DNA of 64,000 nucleotides from Mycobacterium bourgelatii. GTDB taxonomy: Bacteria; Actinomycetota; Actinomycetes; Mycobacteriales; Mycobacteriaceae. The notes beneath the pieces were generated by a model that ran no database searches, had not been told where the DNA came from, and worked only from the letters and a program-made list of their open reading frames with translations. Every line of letters begins with the position of its first letter. The first letter of the stretch is position 1. A program made the position numbers and the translations under genes. The stretch covers positions 5,642,001 to 5,706,000 of the forward strand of contig NZ_BLKZ01000001.1 of NCBI RefSeq assembly GCF_010723575.1. Direction: 5' to 3'. Positions 18,054 to 27,151 of the stretch are shown here, piece after piece.

Positions 18054-18152
18054 GTGGTGTTGTTCTTCGAGATCATGCTGGTCCTGGCGACGGGGGTCAT
18101 CTCCTGGTTCGCGCTGTACGCCCTGTATCGGCTGATCACCGACGAGTCGTGA
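18054..18152 (+). CDS. Conserved 32-residue single-helix membrane protein
   Basis: A very small protein starting with GTG codons at 18054/18057. It is almost entirely one membrane helix (FFEIMLVLATGVISWFALY) with a short charged tail, LYRLITDES. I recall near-identical short proteins at this position, between sseC and the Rv0813c orthologue, in other mycobacteria, which argues that it is real. The GTG lies where a leaderless transcript would begin. Function unknown. Confidence 0.65.
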   Translation: MVLFFEIMLVLATGVISWFALYALYRLITDES

Positions 18153-18168
18153 CCGCGGGCGGACACAT

Positions 18169-19317
18169 TTAGGCGATTTTGGCTCCGCCAGCGCCGATTC
18201 GCACACCGAGTCCATGTAGTGCTGCCGCGCGGCTGATGTCGCTCGGAGAGACAATGCCGTGCAGGTTGCCATTACGGAAGACCAGGGCGCGGCCGTCGGT
18301 GCATCCTCGGAGCCGTGGCAGCAACGCCGAGAGCGGCTCGTCGGGCTGAGCGCGGGGAACCTCGTCGGGCGGGCAGGCGATCTCGCGCAGCAGGGTGGTC
18401 GCCCGCCGCTCGGCCGGGACGGTTCGGATCCGGTTGAGGGTGACCAGGCCCTGCAGCTGCCCTGCCCGGTCAATTAGCGGGAAAGCGGAGTGGCGACGCA
18501 GCAGCGCGACTTCGCGCAGGAAATCGGTGACGGTGAGATCACCGTCGGCCGTCTCGGGATATTCAGTCATGACATCCCCGACCCGGATTCCGGCGAGCGC
18601 CGTGCTGGTCCGGGCGCTCTGCTCCTCGGCGGTGGCCATGGTGACGATGAACAAGCCCAGCAAGATCCACCACAGACCGCCGCCAGCTCCGCCGATGGCC
18701 CGCAGCAACCCGAGCGCGATCATGGTTAGGCCGAAGATCCGTCCCGCCCTGGCGGCCACGACCGTTGCGGTCAGCCGATCACCTCGCCATGCCCATACCG
18801 CTGCGCGCAGGACTCGCCCGCCGTCCAGCGGTGCCGCGGGGATCATGTTGAAGACGGCCAGCAGCACGTTAACCGCAGCCAGATAGCCGGCGACCGCCAC
18901 CACCAGCATATTGAGGTCGGCTAGTTCGGCCAACCGGGCTGCCGTGCCGAACACGCCTGCCGCCAGCAGGCTGGTAGCGGGCCCAATCGCGGAAATGCGG
19001 AAATCGGCACCCGGCGTGGCGGCTTCACCGCGCAATCGGGCAACTCCCCCGAGGAGCCACAGGGTGATGCCTTCCACCTCGACCCCGTTGCGTTTCGCCA
19101 CGATCGCGTGCGCCATCTCGTGCGCCAGCAGCGATGCCACGAACAGCACGGCGGCTAGCACCGCGGCCAACAGGTATACGCCCCATGGATATCCCGGGAC
19201 AACCTGGGGAAAGTGCGCCGATAGGCCGGCAACCACCAGCACCACGATGGCGAGCACACTCCAATGCACGCCGATGTCCACACCCGCTAACCGCGTGAGC
19301 TTTAGCGTTGACTTCAT
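18169..19317 (-). CDS. Site-2 protease, Rip3-like (M50 with CBS domains; Rv2625c-like)
   Basis: A 382-residue intramembrane metalloprotease. The zinc motif HEMAH (66-70) lies in a membrane helix and the third ligand is in NMIPAAPLDGG (Asp165). About six helices are followed by two CBS domains (about 245-365), which sense adenine nucleotides or ions. It resembles M. tuberculosis Rv2625c (Rip3), a DosR-regulon protein, but here it lies between sseC and the Rv0813c orthologue, a position unrelated to Rv2625c. STAS and Gre-like genes lie upstream on the same strand; a 224-bp gap separates it from the STAS gene. No DosR box was found in that gap. Confidence 0.92.
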   Translation of the reverse strand: MKSTLKLTRLAGVDIGVHWSVLAIVVLVVAGLSAHFPQVVPGYPWGVYLLAAVLAAVLFVASLLAHEMAHAIVAKRNGVEVEGITLWLLGGVARLRGEAATPGADFRISAIGPATSLLAAGVFGTAARLAELADLNMLVVAVAGYLAAVNVLLAVFNMIPAAPLDGGRVLRAAVWAWRGDRLTATVVAARAGRIFGLTMIALGLLRAIGGAGGGLWWILLGLFIVTMATAEEQSARTSTALAGIRVGDVMTEYPETADGDLTVTDFLREVALLRRHSAFPLIDRAGQLQGLVTLNRIRTVPAERRATTLLREIACPPDEVPRAQPDEPLSALLPRLRGCTDGRALVFRNGNLHGIVSPSDISRAAALHGLGVRIGAGGAKIA

Positions 19318-19541
19318 GGTTCACTCCTTGTGATGGCTGGATCGGGTCATCAAATCCATCTCTCTCAATGGAATTCGACGTGGGGCACCGAGTATTCCCG
19401 CACCCGCACCCGTAATCGGTTGCCACAGTCGGGTTCAGCGGTGAGCGAGCGGTTATGGCCGCGCGCCCCCGTCGATTCCGACGCAGCCATGCGCCAGGTT
19501 GGGGCGGTGCTTAGATGTCGCGCTCGGCTTCGCGTGCTTGC

Positions 19542-20159
19542 TTACGACGGGTGAGTCTCCGACGCACCGTGCGTGCTGGCCGGCGGCGTAAAGCCGCCCT
19601 CGTCTTCCCACCGGTGTATTTGCTTGGCGGGGATGGTGGAAAGTTCGTGGTGCATGAGAGCTGGCTTCAATGCCTCGGCGGATTTGCGGGCCTCCGACGC
19701 CAGCGGCATGGCGCGGTACTCACCCGGGGCGGTTACCTGCTGCCGCAAGGCATCCTGCACCGAGGCCGCCGTGGATAGCCGGAAGCGACCCTCCGCGCCG
19801 GCCAGCAGTCGGTCGACGGCTTGGCTGGTAACCAGTGCACATCGCACGCCAGTCCGCTGGGACTTCTCGACGATCCTGACCAATGCCGAGAGCCCACCGT
19901 CGCTGAGGAAATTCACACCACGAAGGTCGAGGATCAAGCCACGGCTGGGGTTGGCCAAACCGTCGACGTATTCGCTTAGCCGCTGGCCGTTGGACGCATC
20001 GACCGCACCGCATACCTGAACGGTGGTTGCGTACGGCTGGAAATGTGCGCGCAGGGACATGCCGGATTGATCGGTCGCCACGCACCGACTGCTCGGCGGT
20101 CGGTGCAAGCAGACCTTCCTCGCGGCAACACTAGGGGGCACCTTGGTCGGACTAGGCAT
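19542..20159 (-). CDS. STAS-domain protein (anti-sigma-factor-antagonist-like)
   Basis: A 205-residue protein with a central STAS domain (about 45-145: VQVCGAVDASNGQRLSEYVD, LILDLRGVNFLSDGGLSAL). The core ends with Ser-Asp-Gly-Gly, and the Ser is at the place where anti-anti-sigma factors are phosphorylated. The Met at residue 34 (MSLRAHFQPY) is a possible later start, since the first 33 residues look unstructured. The C-terminal 60 residues are not part of the domain. It follows the Gre-like gene by 50 bp on the same strand. No partner kinase or sigma factor is adjacent. Confidence 0.8.
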   Translation of the reverse strand: MPSPTKVPPSVAARKVCLHRPPSSRCVATDQSGMSLRAHFQPYATTVQVCGAVDASNGQRLSEYVDGLANPSRGLILDLRGVNFLSDGGLSALVRIVEKSQRTGVRCALVTSQAVDRLLAGAEGRFRLSTAASVQDALRQQVTAPGEYRAMPLASEARKSAEALKPALMHHELSTIPAKQIHRWEDEGGFTPPASTHGASETHPS

Positions 20160-20209
20160 GGGAACGAACCTCGTATTCTTCTGGGGCTAGCTAAGTTTGG
20201 GATTTCTCA

Positions 20210-20701
20210 TCAGGCGCCGATGCCGCTGCGTACACCAGCCGTGTAGACGCCGTACGGCACGGCTTCAAGCAGAGTCACACTCAAGACGACGCCGCTGGGC
20301 AGGATGTACTTGCGTCGTTCACCCGGGCGGGCGCCCATGAGAGCAGCGCCTAACGGCGACTCGTTCGAGTAGACCGCTAGGTCGCCGTACTCGGCGCCGG
20401 GCACACACAACAGGAAGGTCTGGGTGTCGCCGGTAAGGTCGTAGCGGATGGTCAAAACCATGCCAGGTTCGGCGATCTCGTCGTCGGGCGGGTCTTCGCC
20501 GACCGTCGCTCTGACCAACAGGTCTTGAATCTGTTGCATCCTCGCCTGCCACCCCTGCTGGACAACGGCTCTGTTTGTGTCGCCATTCGCATTGGCGGCA
20601 GCGAGAGAAGTCAACTCACGCAGGGTGGTCAATTCCCTATGCAGCCGCTCATACGCCTGCGGCGAGATCCACACGGGTTCTTGCGTGGTGGTCGTCATCA
20701 T
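20210..20701 (-). CDS. GreA/GreB-family elongation-factor-like protein (Rv3788-like)
   Basis: A 163-residue protein with an N-terminal helical part (YERLHRELTTLRELTSLAAA) and a C-terminal GreA/GreB FKBP-like domain (about 85-155: LAVYSNESPLGAALMGARPGERRKYILPSG). It is shorter and more divergent in the coiled coil than true GreA and resembles the secondary-channel binder family of Rv3788, which does not stimulate cleavage. It probably modulates RNA polymerase under stress; that role is inferred. The ribosome site GGGAGGGATG precedes the ATG. First gene of the STAS-Rip3 group. Confidence 0.85.
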   Translation of the reverse strand: MMTTTTQEPVWISPQAYERLHRELTTLRELTSLAAANANGDTNRAVVQQGWQARMQQIQDLLVRATVGEDPPDDEIAEPGMVLTIRYDLTGDTQTFLLCVPGAEYGDLAVYSNESPLGAALMGARPGERRKYILPSGVVLSVTLLEAVPYGVYTAGVRSGIGA

Positions 20702-21188
20702 CCCTCCCGTTGCGGGGTTGGTGGTCGCGTTGCCATCAATACGGTCAGCCGGTAATCGCCAGCGGCATCCTTCGGCTGCTTGGAAATCGCTGCAGCCGAG
20801 GACTTTCCGGTCAGCTCTCCGGCTAGACGCTTGTTGTCAATCCCACTATGGCGGAAGGCGCCGTGGTAGCGCTTGGCAGAACCCGACGATGCCGCGACAA
20901 AGTCTTGTCGCCGAAGGACAACATGCTCCCGCGATCAATGACTTTTTGCCGGGACTGACCCGTATCGCGCTGTCGAAAGAGAACAAAGCGCTGCGGCGCC
21001 GTTGTCCGACCCGGGCAAGCAACTCGGCGACGTCGAGACCACTATGGAGAGTGCAGCGTTGAGACGCGGACGGTGGGCGACATTGTCCGGCCACAATGTC
21101 GCACCCCGCGTCTCAACGTCCTGCATTAGCCATCACTTGATGAAACGGCTTTCATATTGGGTAGTTCGGACGAAGCCGAGGTGACGAC
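20702..21188. other. 487-bp non-coding interval with a long hairpin
   Basis: No credible gene was found; the open frames here lack homology and mostly run antisense into the Gre-like gene. The left part should hold the promoter of the Gre-like gene (reverse strand). The right part contains the perfect palindrome at 21058-21117. A ribosome site (GAGGTGACGAC) for the next small gene lies at its right end. Confidence 0.6.
21058..21117. repeat. 60-bp near-perfect palindromic element
   Basis: Outer arms GTTGAGACGCGG (21058-21069) and CCGCGTCTCAAC (21106-21117) are exact reverse complements, as are inner arms GCGACATTGT (21077-21086) and ACAATGTCGC (21093-21102), with a 6-bp CCGGCC centre. It would fold into a very stable cruciform or RNA hairpin. 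It may be a REP-like intergenic element or a terminator; there is no T-tract. Confidence 0.8.
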
Positions 21189-21455
21189 ATGGCAGCCCAT
21201 CAAAGGCGTGCTCGAGCAAAAATGCTTGTAGCAGCGGCCGTGTTCGTAGCTATGGCTGTGTTGGGACCGCGCATACTCACCGAGGCGGAAGTCAAGACCC
21301 GGCGGAGCCCACCGCTGCCGCGAACACCACTGCCCGCAACGCCGGTTCCCCGCTCGCGGAGCTCGTTTGCGGGATCGACCGCTATGGACAGTTCCCCGGT
21401 TGTGGTGGATTTGTTCTTTGATGTGGACGCGATGACGGGCTCATGCGGCTCCTGA
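21189..21455 (+). CDS. Hypothetical small membrane or secreted protein
   Basis: An 88-residue open frame with a basic N terminus and one hydrophobic segment (about 12-27, MLVAAAVFVAMAVLGP), followed by a Pro/Arg-rich stretch. It has a reasonable ribosome site (GAGGTGA, 5 bp before the ATG). I recognise no family. The low-complexity composition and the lack of homology leave real doubt that it is a gene. Confidence 0.4.
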   Translation: MAAHQRRARAKMLVAAAVFVAMAVLGPRILTEAEVKTRRSPPLPRTPLPATPVPRSRSSFAGSTAMDSSPVVVDLFFDVDAMTGSCGS

Positions 21456-21489
21456 CAATCGTGCCGCTGACGCTCGGTTAGGCGTACAG

Positions 21490-22053
21490 ATGGACGGGCG
21501 CGGGTTGATTACCGTCGGACACGGCACATTAGGGCGCGCGGAGCTGATCCCTCTGCTGCACGCCGCCGGTGTGGCCGGGGTGGTCGATGTGCGGACGGCG
21601 CCAGGCAGCCGCCGCAATCCGGACGTAGCTCGCGATAAATTGCGCTGCTGGCTGCCCGCAAACGGTATCGACTACCGCTGGGAGAAGCGACTCGGCGGCT
21701 GGCGCAAGGCGGCGGCCGACTCACCGGATGCATTTTGGCGAAACTTCTCTTTCCGGGGTTACGCCGGCTACATGCGCGATCCCGACTTCGTTGCCGCGAT
21801 GGATGCGTTGGTGGCGGACACCGCACACTTGCGTACTGCCGTCATGTGCAGCGAGGCGTTGTGGTGGCGTTGTCATCGCCGCCTCATCGCCGACTTCGCT
21901 GTCCTTTGTCGCGAGGTGCCGGTGCAGCACCTGATGCACGACGGGCGACTCGCCGCGCACGTCCCTACGCCCGGAGCTCGATTACGAGCCGACGGATTGC
22001 TCGTCTATGACGTGGTCTCGACGAGTCCCGACTCAGCCCCGCGTCGACAGTGA
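21490..22053 (+). CDS. DUF488-family protein
   Basis: A 187-residue protein of the DUF488 family. Hallmarks are the N-terminal TVGHGTLGRAELIPLLHAAGV, VVDVRTAPGSRRNPDVA, and near the C terminus VMCSEALWWRCHRRLIAD, a Cys/His-rich motif conserved in the family. Function is not established. It lies 34 bp after the small hypothetical gene and is part of the accessory block between sseC and the Rv0813c orthologue. Confidence 0.88.
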   Translation: MDGRGLITVGHGTLGRAELIPLLHAAGVAGVVDVRTAPGSRRNPDVARDKLRCWLPANGIDYRWEKRLGGWRKAAADSPDAFWRNFSFRGYAGYMRDPDFVAAMDALVADTAHLRTAVMCSEALWWRCHRRLIADFAVLCREVPVQHLMHDGRLAAHVPTPGARLRADGLLVYDVVSTSPDSAPRRQ

Positions 22054-22059
22054 GGCGGC

Positions 22060-22076
22060 CTCCGCTGTCGGCGGAG
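22060..22076 (+). terminator. Hairpin after the DUF488 gene
   Basis: CTCCGC and GCGGAG form a 6-bp stem with a 5-nt loop, starting 7 bp after the stop codon. There is no T-run, as is common for mycobacterial hairpins, so terminator function is a guess. Confidence 0.3.
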
Positions 22077-22274
22077 TTGGAGGTTAATGCGCTACTGGTG
22101 CTTCAACTTTCGTTCCTGACGGTGAGAGCCGCCGGCACCCCCGATCCGCGAGGGCTTCGACCGGTACACGCCACTGCCGGCCCGCGGCCGTACGCCGATG
22201 AGGCTATGATTGCCCATTATTAACGACATCATGTCGCTAGGAGAGGAAGCGCTCGGGCGCGGGATTTTGACACG

Positions 22275-22997
22275 ATGAGCCAGCCCGAAGAAGCGCCGCC
22301 GGGCGCGGAGAACACGCCGGCAGGTCGCAACGTGTCGCCGCCGGAGGGTGCCGAATTGATCGATCCCATAGGGTCCGGCGATCGCGCCGTGGCAGCGGCG
22401 GCGGAACGCGCCAAAGTGACCGCGTCGCGCAACATCCCCGCCTTCGACGATCTGCCGCTGCCCAGCGACACCGCGAACTTGCGACAAGGCGCCGACCTCC
22501 ACGACACACTGCTGGCCCTGCTGCCGCTGGTAGGAGTCTGGCGGGGCGAAGGGGAAGGCCGCGGACCCGACGGCGACTACCGGTTCGGCCAGCAGATCGT
22601 GGTCTCGCATGCCGGTGGGGACTACCTGAACTGGGAAGCCCGGTCCTGGCGCCTCGACGAGACCGGCGAGTATCAGGAACCGGGGCTGCGCGAGACGGGT
22701 TTCTGGCGCTTCGTCAACGATCCCGATGACCCGAGCGAATCGCAGGCCATCGAACTGCTGCTGGCCCATTCCGCCGGTTACATCGAATTGTTCTACGGAC
22801 GGCCCCGCACCCAGTCGTCCTGGGAGCTGGTGACCGATGCCCTGGCCCGGAGCCGATCCGGTGTGCTGGTGGGCGGCGCCAAACGCCTGTACGGCATTGT
22901 CGAAGGTGGCGATCTGGCCTACGTAGAGGAGCGGGTCGATGCAGACGGCGGCCTGGTGCCGCATCTGTCGGCTCGGTTGAGCCGCTACATCGGTTAG
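22275..22997 (+). CDS. FABP-like / nitrobindin-family heme-binding-domain protein (Rv0813c orthologue)
   Basis: A 240-residue protein with a disordered N-terminal 70 residues and a C-terminal 10-stranded beta-barrel of the nitrobindin/FABP-like family. The family motif GxWxGxG is GVWRGEGEG at 87-95, and His230 near the C terminus (PHLSARLSRYIG) is at the position of the proximal heme ligand of nitrobindins. Rv0813c was described structurally as FABP-like, so whether it binds heme or a fatty acid is open. TATGAT at 22205-22210 is a likely -10 box. Confidence 0.85.
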   Translation: MSQPEEAPPGAENTPAGRNVSPPEGAELIDPIGSGDRAVAAAAERAKVTASRNIPAFDDLPLPSDTANLRQGADLHDTLLALLPLVGVWRGEGEGRGPDGDYRFGQQIVVSHAGGDYLNWEARSWRLDETGEYQEPGLRETGFWRFVNDPDDPSESQAIELLLAHSAGYIELFYGRPRTQSSWELVTDALARSRSGVLVGGAKRLYGIVEGGDLAYVEERVDADGGLVPHLSARLSRYIG

Positions 22998-23030
22998 CGG
23001 CGCGGTTCTGCTGCCGTCCCGCCTCGCGGA

Positions 23031-23291
23031 CACGCCGAGCGTGTCGCCTGCGCACCGGGTCTCGCCGTTTCGGGTGCAAATGCCCCACGTTCGCGGACGG
23101 GGCAGGCGTCGATACGAGAAGCGCACACGCCGAGCGTGTGGCCTGTGCACCGGGTCTCGACGTTTCGGGTGCAAATGCCCCACGTTCGCGCACGGGGCAG
23201 GCGTCGATACGAGAAGCGCACACGCCGAGCGTGTGGCCTGTGCACCCAGTTTCGACGTTTCCGGTGCAAATGCCCCACGTTCGCGCACGGG
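23031..23291. repeat. 95-bp tandem repeat, 2.7 copies (VNTR-like)
   Basis: A 95-bp unit starting CACGCCGAGCGTGT is repeated at 23031, 23126 and 23221, the third copy stopping after about 71 bp. Copies differ by only a few substitutions. Each unit contains GGGTGCAAATGCCCCACGTT, and the junctions form a CACACGC/GCGTGTG palindrome. It lies between the Rv0813c and Rv0812 orthologues (544-bp gap); the remaining 250 bp up to 23541 show no gene. Confidence 0.9.
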
Positions 23292-23541
23292 TTCGCGCAA
23301 GGCGCGCCCGAAAATGGAGCGGCCCCCGAGCACTTTCCCGGTTGGACGGACCGAGAGCCCGGGGGCCGGGTGGCTGCGGGGGTTTCGCCAGCGCGCGTTG
23401 TCGCCGGCTCATCCGAGCCACTGCTGCTAGCGCGCAGCCACCTCACATGTCCATGAAGCTATCAATTTCGCGGACCACCTCCTTCCCTGTGTACGGCCGA
23501 CGCTACCGTGACTTCGACCTAGGGACAACAGAATTAAACGG

Positions 23542-24420
23542 TCAGCGATCGATCACTATTGCACTGTCGACCAATTCGGCGAAAGCGCCGGCGATGGGCG
23601 CATGGGGTAGGGGGCGCCCGTTCAGGGTGTGCACTCGAGCCGCCAGCGTCATGCTCGAAATGAGCCAGATGCCATGGGCAGCCTCCAGATCCGCAACGCG
23701 CAGGGCGCGGTAGTCGCAGTCGTAGCCCTCGGCGCGAGCGACTTCGAAGAGCGCCTGCTGGGTGGTCCCGCGCAGGATCGGATACCACGGCGGCGGCGTC
23801 AGCAGGCACGGGACGGAACCCTCGCCGTCGGCGGCGATCACCACCGTCGAACGCGGACCTTCGAGGATGTAGCCGTCCGCACTGACGAAGATCACGTCGT
23901 CGGCGCCCTGCCGGGCGGCGTGGCGCAGCGCGGCCATGTTGACCGCATAGGAGAGGGTCTTGGCGCCGGCGAGTAGCCACGGCATCTGATCGGCCCCCTT
24001 GGCCGGCAGTCCGCGATCCAGGGTGATCGCCGAGATGCCGTCGCGGCGGACCGCCGTCACCCGGTCGGGGACTGGGTTGACCATCACGTACCCCGTCGGG
24101 CTCGTCGGCGCCGGAGCGCTTTCTCGGCCTCGGCTGTAGATCAGCCGCATAGCGCCCTCGTCGGCGGTGTCCGCCACCCACTGTTGGGTCGCCACGTCAA
24201 TGGCGTTCCGCCAATCGGCAAGGTCCGGAGCGGGTAGGTCCATCAACTTGGCCGACTGCGTCAGGCGCTGCAGATGCGACTCGATCAGGCATGCCCGGCC
24301 GTCGCGGACCAGCAGCGTCTCGAAGACGCCGTCGCCGCGGACCGCAGCCAGATCATCGGCATACAGCAGAGGTGTGTCGGGTTTGCTGATCTCGCCGTCC
24401 AGCGTGACCACTACACCCAT
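23542..24420 (-). CDS. PLP-dependent class IV aminotransferase / aminodeoxychorismate lyase-like (Rv0812 orthologue)
   Basis: A 292-residue fold-type IV pyridoxal-phosphate enzyme. The PLP lysine is Lys154 in AGAKTLSYAVN, and the PLP phosphate loop follows near LEGPRSTVVIA. In M. tuberculosis Rv0812 is associated with 4-amino-4-deoxychorismate lyase activity, giving p-aminobenzoate for folate, although the sequence alone does not separate this from branched-chain or D-amino acid transaminases. The ATG at 24420 was chosen because it gives the conserved N terminus MGVVVTLDGE; nine further codons upstream are open. Diverges from the ygfZ gene by 86 bp. Confidence 0.88.
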   Translation of the reverse strand: MGVVVTLDGEISKPDTPLLYADDLAAVRGDGVFETLLVRDGRACLIESHLQRLTQSAKLMDLPAPDLADWRNAIDVATQQWVADTADEGAMRLIYSRGRESAPAPTSPTGYVMVNPVPDRVTAVRRDGISAITLDRGLPAKGADQMPWLLAGAKTLSYAVNMAALRHAARQGADDVIFVSADGYILEGPRSTVVIAADGEGSVPCLLTPPPWYPILRGTTQQALFEVARAEGYDCDYRALRVADLEAAHGIWLISSMTLAARVHTLNGRPLPHAPIAGAFAELVDSAIVIDR

Positions 24421-24506
24421 GACTGAGCAGCCTATCGGCTGCCACACACGGTCGAGCGTCGCGCCGACATGACACTCGGCTCACGAAGGTTCGTAGAGTT
24501 GTTTAT

Positions 24507-25589
24507 GTGTCCGCAGTACCTGCCCCGAATCCAGGCCCTGACGCGGGAGCCGTCTGGCATTACGGCGACCCGCTGGGCGAGCAGCGATCGGCCGAAACCG
24601 ACGCCGTGGTGGTGGACCGCAGCCACCGGGCGGTGCTCACGCTGACCGGAAGCGACCGGCAGAGTTGGCTGCACACCATCTCCACGCAGCACGTCAGCGC
24701 CCTGCCCGAGGGCGCCAGCACGCAGAATCTCAGCCTGGACGGACAGGGTCGGGTGGAGGACCACTGGATTCAGACCGAACTGGGCGGCACCACCTACCTC
24801 GACACCGAACCGTGGCGGGGGGAACCGCTGCTGGAATACCTGCGCAAGATGGTGTTCTGGTCCGACGTGGCGCCAAACGCCGCAGACCTGGCGGTGCTGT
24901 CGATGCTGGGACCCCGGCTGGCTGACAAGCCCGTGCTCGACGCGCTCGGACTGGACGCCCTTCCGACCGACCTGATGGCGGTGCCACTCGCGGACGGAGG
25001 CTTCGTCCGCCGAATGCCCAGCGCTCCAGACGGTCCCATCGAGCTGGACTTGGTGATCCCCCGCGCCGACGCGGCCGACTGGCACCGGCGCCTGACCGAG
25101 GCGGGCGTGCGCCCGGCCGGCGTCTGGGCGTACGAAGCCCACCGGGTGTCGGCGCTGCGCCCGCGACTGGGCGTCGACACCGACGAGCGCACCATCCCGC
25201 ACGAGGTGGGTTGGATAGGTGACGCAGTTCACTTGGACAAGGGCTGCTATCGCGGACAAGAGACCGTAGCCCGAGTGCACAACCTGGGCAGGCCGCCGCG
25301 CATGCTCGTGTTGTTGCATCTGGACGGCTCGGTCGATCGACCGTCGACCGGTGACACGGTCCTCGCCGACGGTCGCACCGTGGGCCGGCTGGGCACGGTG
25401 GTCGATCACGTCGACCTGGGACCGGTGGCATTGGCACTGGTCAAGCGCGGTATACCGGTCGAGACCGAGCTGCGAACGGGCCACGAAGCCGCAGTCGCGG
25501 CGGTGATCGACGCCGACTCGGTACCCCCCGCCGATGGGGTGGGCGCGGGTCGACTGGCGATCGAACGATTGCGCGGCCACAGCAGGTAG
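24507..25589 (+). CDS. ygfZ: YgfZ/GcvT-like folate-binding protein (Rv0811c orthologue)
   Basis: A 360-residue member of the COG0354 (YgfZ/IBA57) family, which uses folate to support assembly or repair of some iron-sulfur enzymes. The family motif K-G-C-Y-x-G-Q-E is visible at residues 245-252 (KGCYRGQE, Cys247). The N-terminal GcvT-like fold begins near residue 38. GTG start at 24507. It diverges from Rv0812, which makes a folate precursor, so the pair is functionally coherent. Confidence 0.92.
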   Translation: MSAVPAPNPGPDAGAVWHYGDPLGEQRSAETDAVVVDRSHRAVLTLTGSDRQSWLHTISTQHVSALPEGASTQNLSLDGQGRVEDHWIQTELGGTTYLDTEPWRGEPLLEYLRKMVFWSDVAPNAADLAVLSMLGPRLADKPVLDALGLDALPTDLMAVPLADGGFVRRMPSAPDGPIELDLVIPRADAADWHRRLTEAGVRPAGVWAYEAHRVSALRPRLGVDTDERTIPHEVGWIGDAVHLDKGCYRGQETVARVHNLGRPPRMLVLLHLDGSVDRPSTGDTVLADGRTVGRLGTVVDHVDLGPVALALVKRGIPVETELRTGHEAAVAAVIDADSVPPADGVGAGRLAIERLRGHSR

Positions 25590-25676
25590 GACCCGACAAA
25601 TGCGCCGTCTGGACTCAGCTTCACAACGGGTTCAGATGGGTGGCAGGGCGAACCCACACCTGCCCGCGAGGCACGG

Positions 25677-25762
25677 TAAACTGTCGGCAGGACAATAACG
25701 ACACTAAGAGATCGGAGCCGCCTACATTAGGCCGCTCCGTTATTTCGCGAGGGGGTTCCCCC
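25677..25762 (+). promoter_or_regulatory. Promoter and structured 5' leader of the DUF3073 gene
   Basis: TAAACT (25677-25682) is a good -10 box; transcription from about 25689 would give a 74-nt leader. It contains an 11-bp hairpin with one mismatch (25714-25724 with 25728-25738, loop CAT) and then GGGGGTTCCCCC (25751-25762) directly before the ATG, where the G-run is also the ribosome site and would be masked when paired. Confidence 0.5.
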
Positions 25763-25942
25763 ATGGGCCGCGGCCGGGCTAAGGCAAAGCAGACCAAGGT
25801 TGCTCGAGAACTGAAATACAGCTCCCCCCAGACCGACTTTCAGCGGCTTCAGCGCGAGTTGTCAGGGACGAGCACCAAGGATTCCGACCACGACGGCACT
25901 GCCGACGACTCGTGGGACGACGACGACGAGTGGCGTCGCTAG
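25763..25942 (+). CDS. DUF3073 small acidic-tailed protein (Rv0810c orthologue)
   Basis: A 59-residue protein with a basic N terminus (GRGRAKAKQTKVARELKY) and a very acidic C terminus (DDSWDDDDEW). It belongs to the actinobacterial DUF3073 family, of unknown function. The ATG at 25763 gives the conserved MGRGRAKAKQ start; the frame is open for 41 codons upstream but these carry the 5' leader. Composition suggests nucleic-acid or protein binding, which is a guess. Confidence 0.9.
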   Translation: MGRGRAKAKQTKVARELKYSSPQTDFQRLQRELSGTSTKDSDHDGTADDSWDDDDEWRR

Positions 25943-25976
25943 GATTCCAGCGCGCGGCAGGACGCACGCCGGTTCG

Positions 25977-27068
<1,092 letters not shown>

Positions 27069-27151
27069 CGCGATAAAGGCTACCGGGCCATGCCGACGGC
27101 CGGTATCGCAACTCGGAGTGTCATGCCGCGGCCGGCACCGTCAGCACTCCG

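Noticed and set aside
19318..19541. Search for a DosR box before the Rip3-like protease
   Set aside because: GGGCACCGAGTATTCCC looks similar but has the wrong spacing; no acceptable match.
20800..20830. Possible DosR box (GAGGACTTTCCGGTC) upstream of the Gre-like gene
   Set aside because: At least five of the eleven defined positions differ from the DosR consensus and it is not palindromic.
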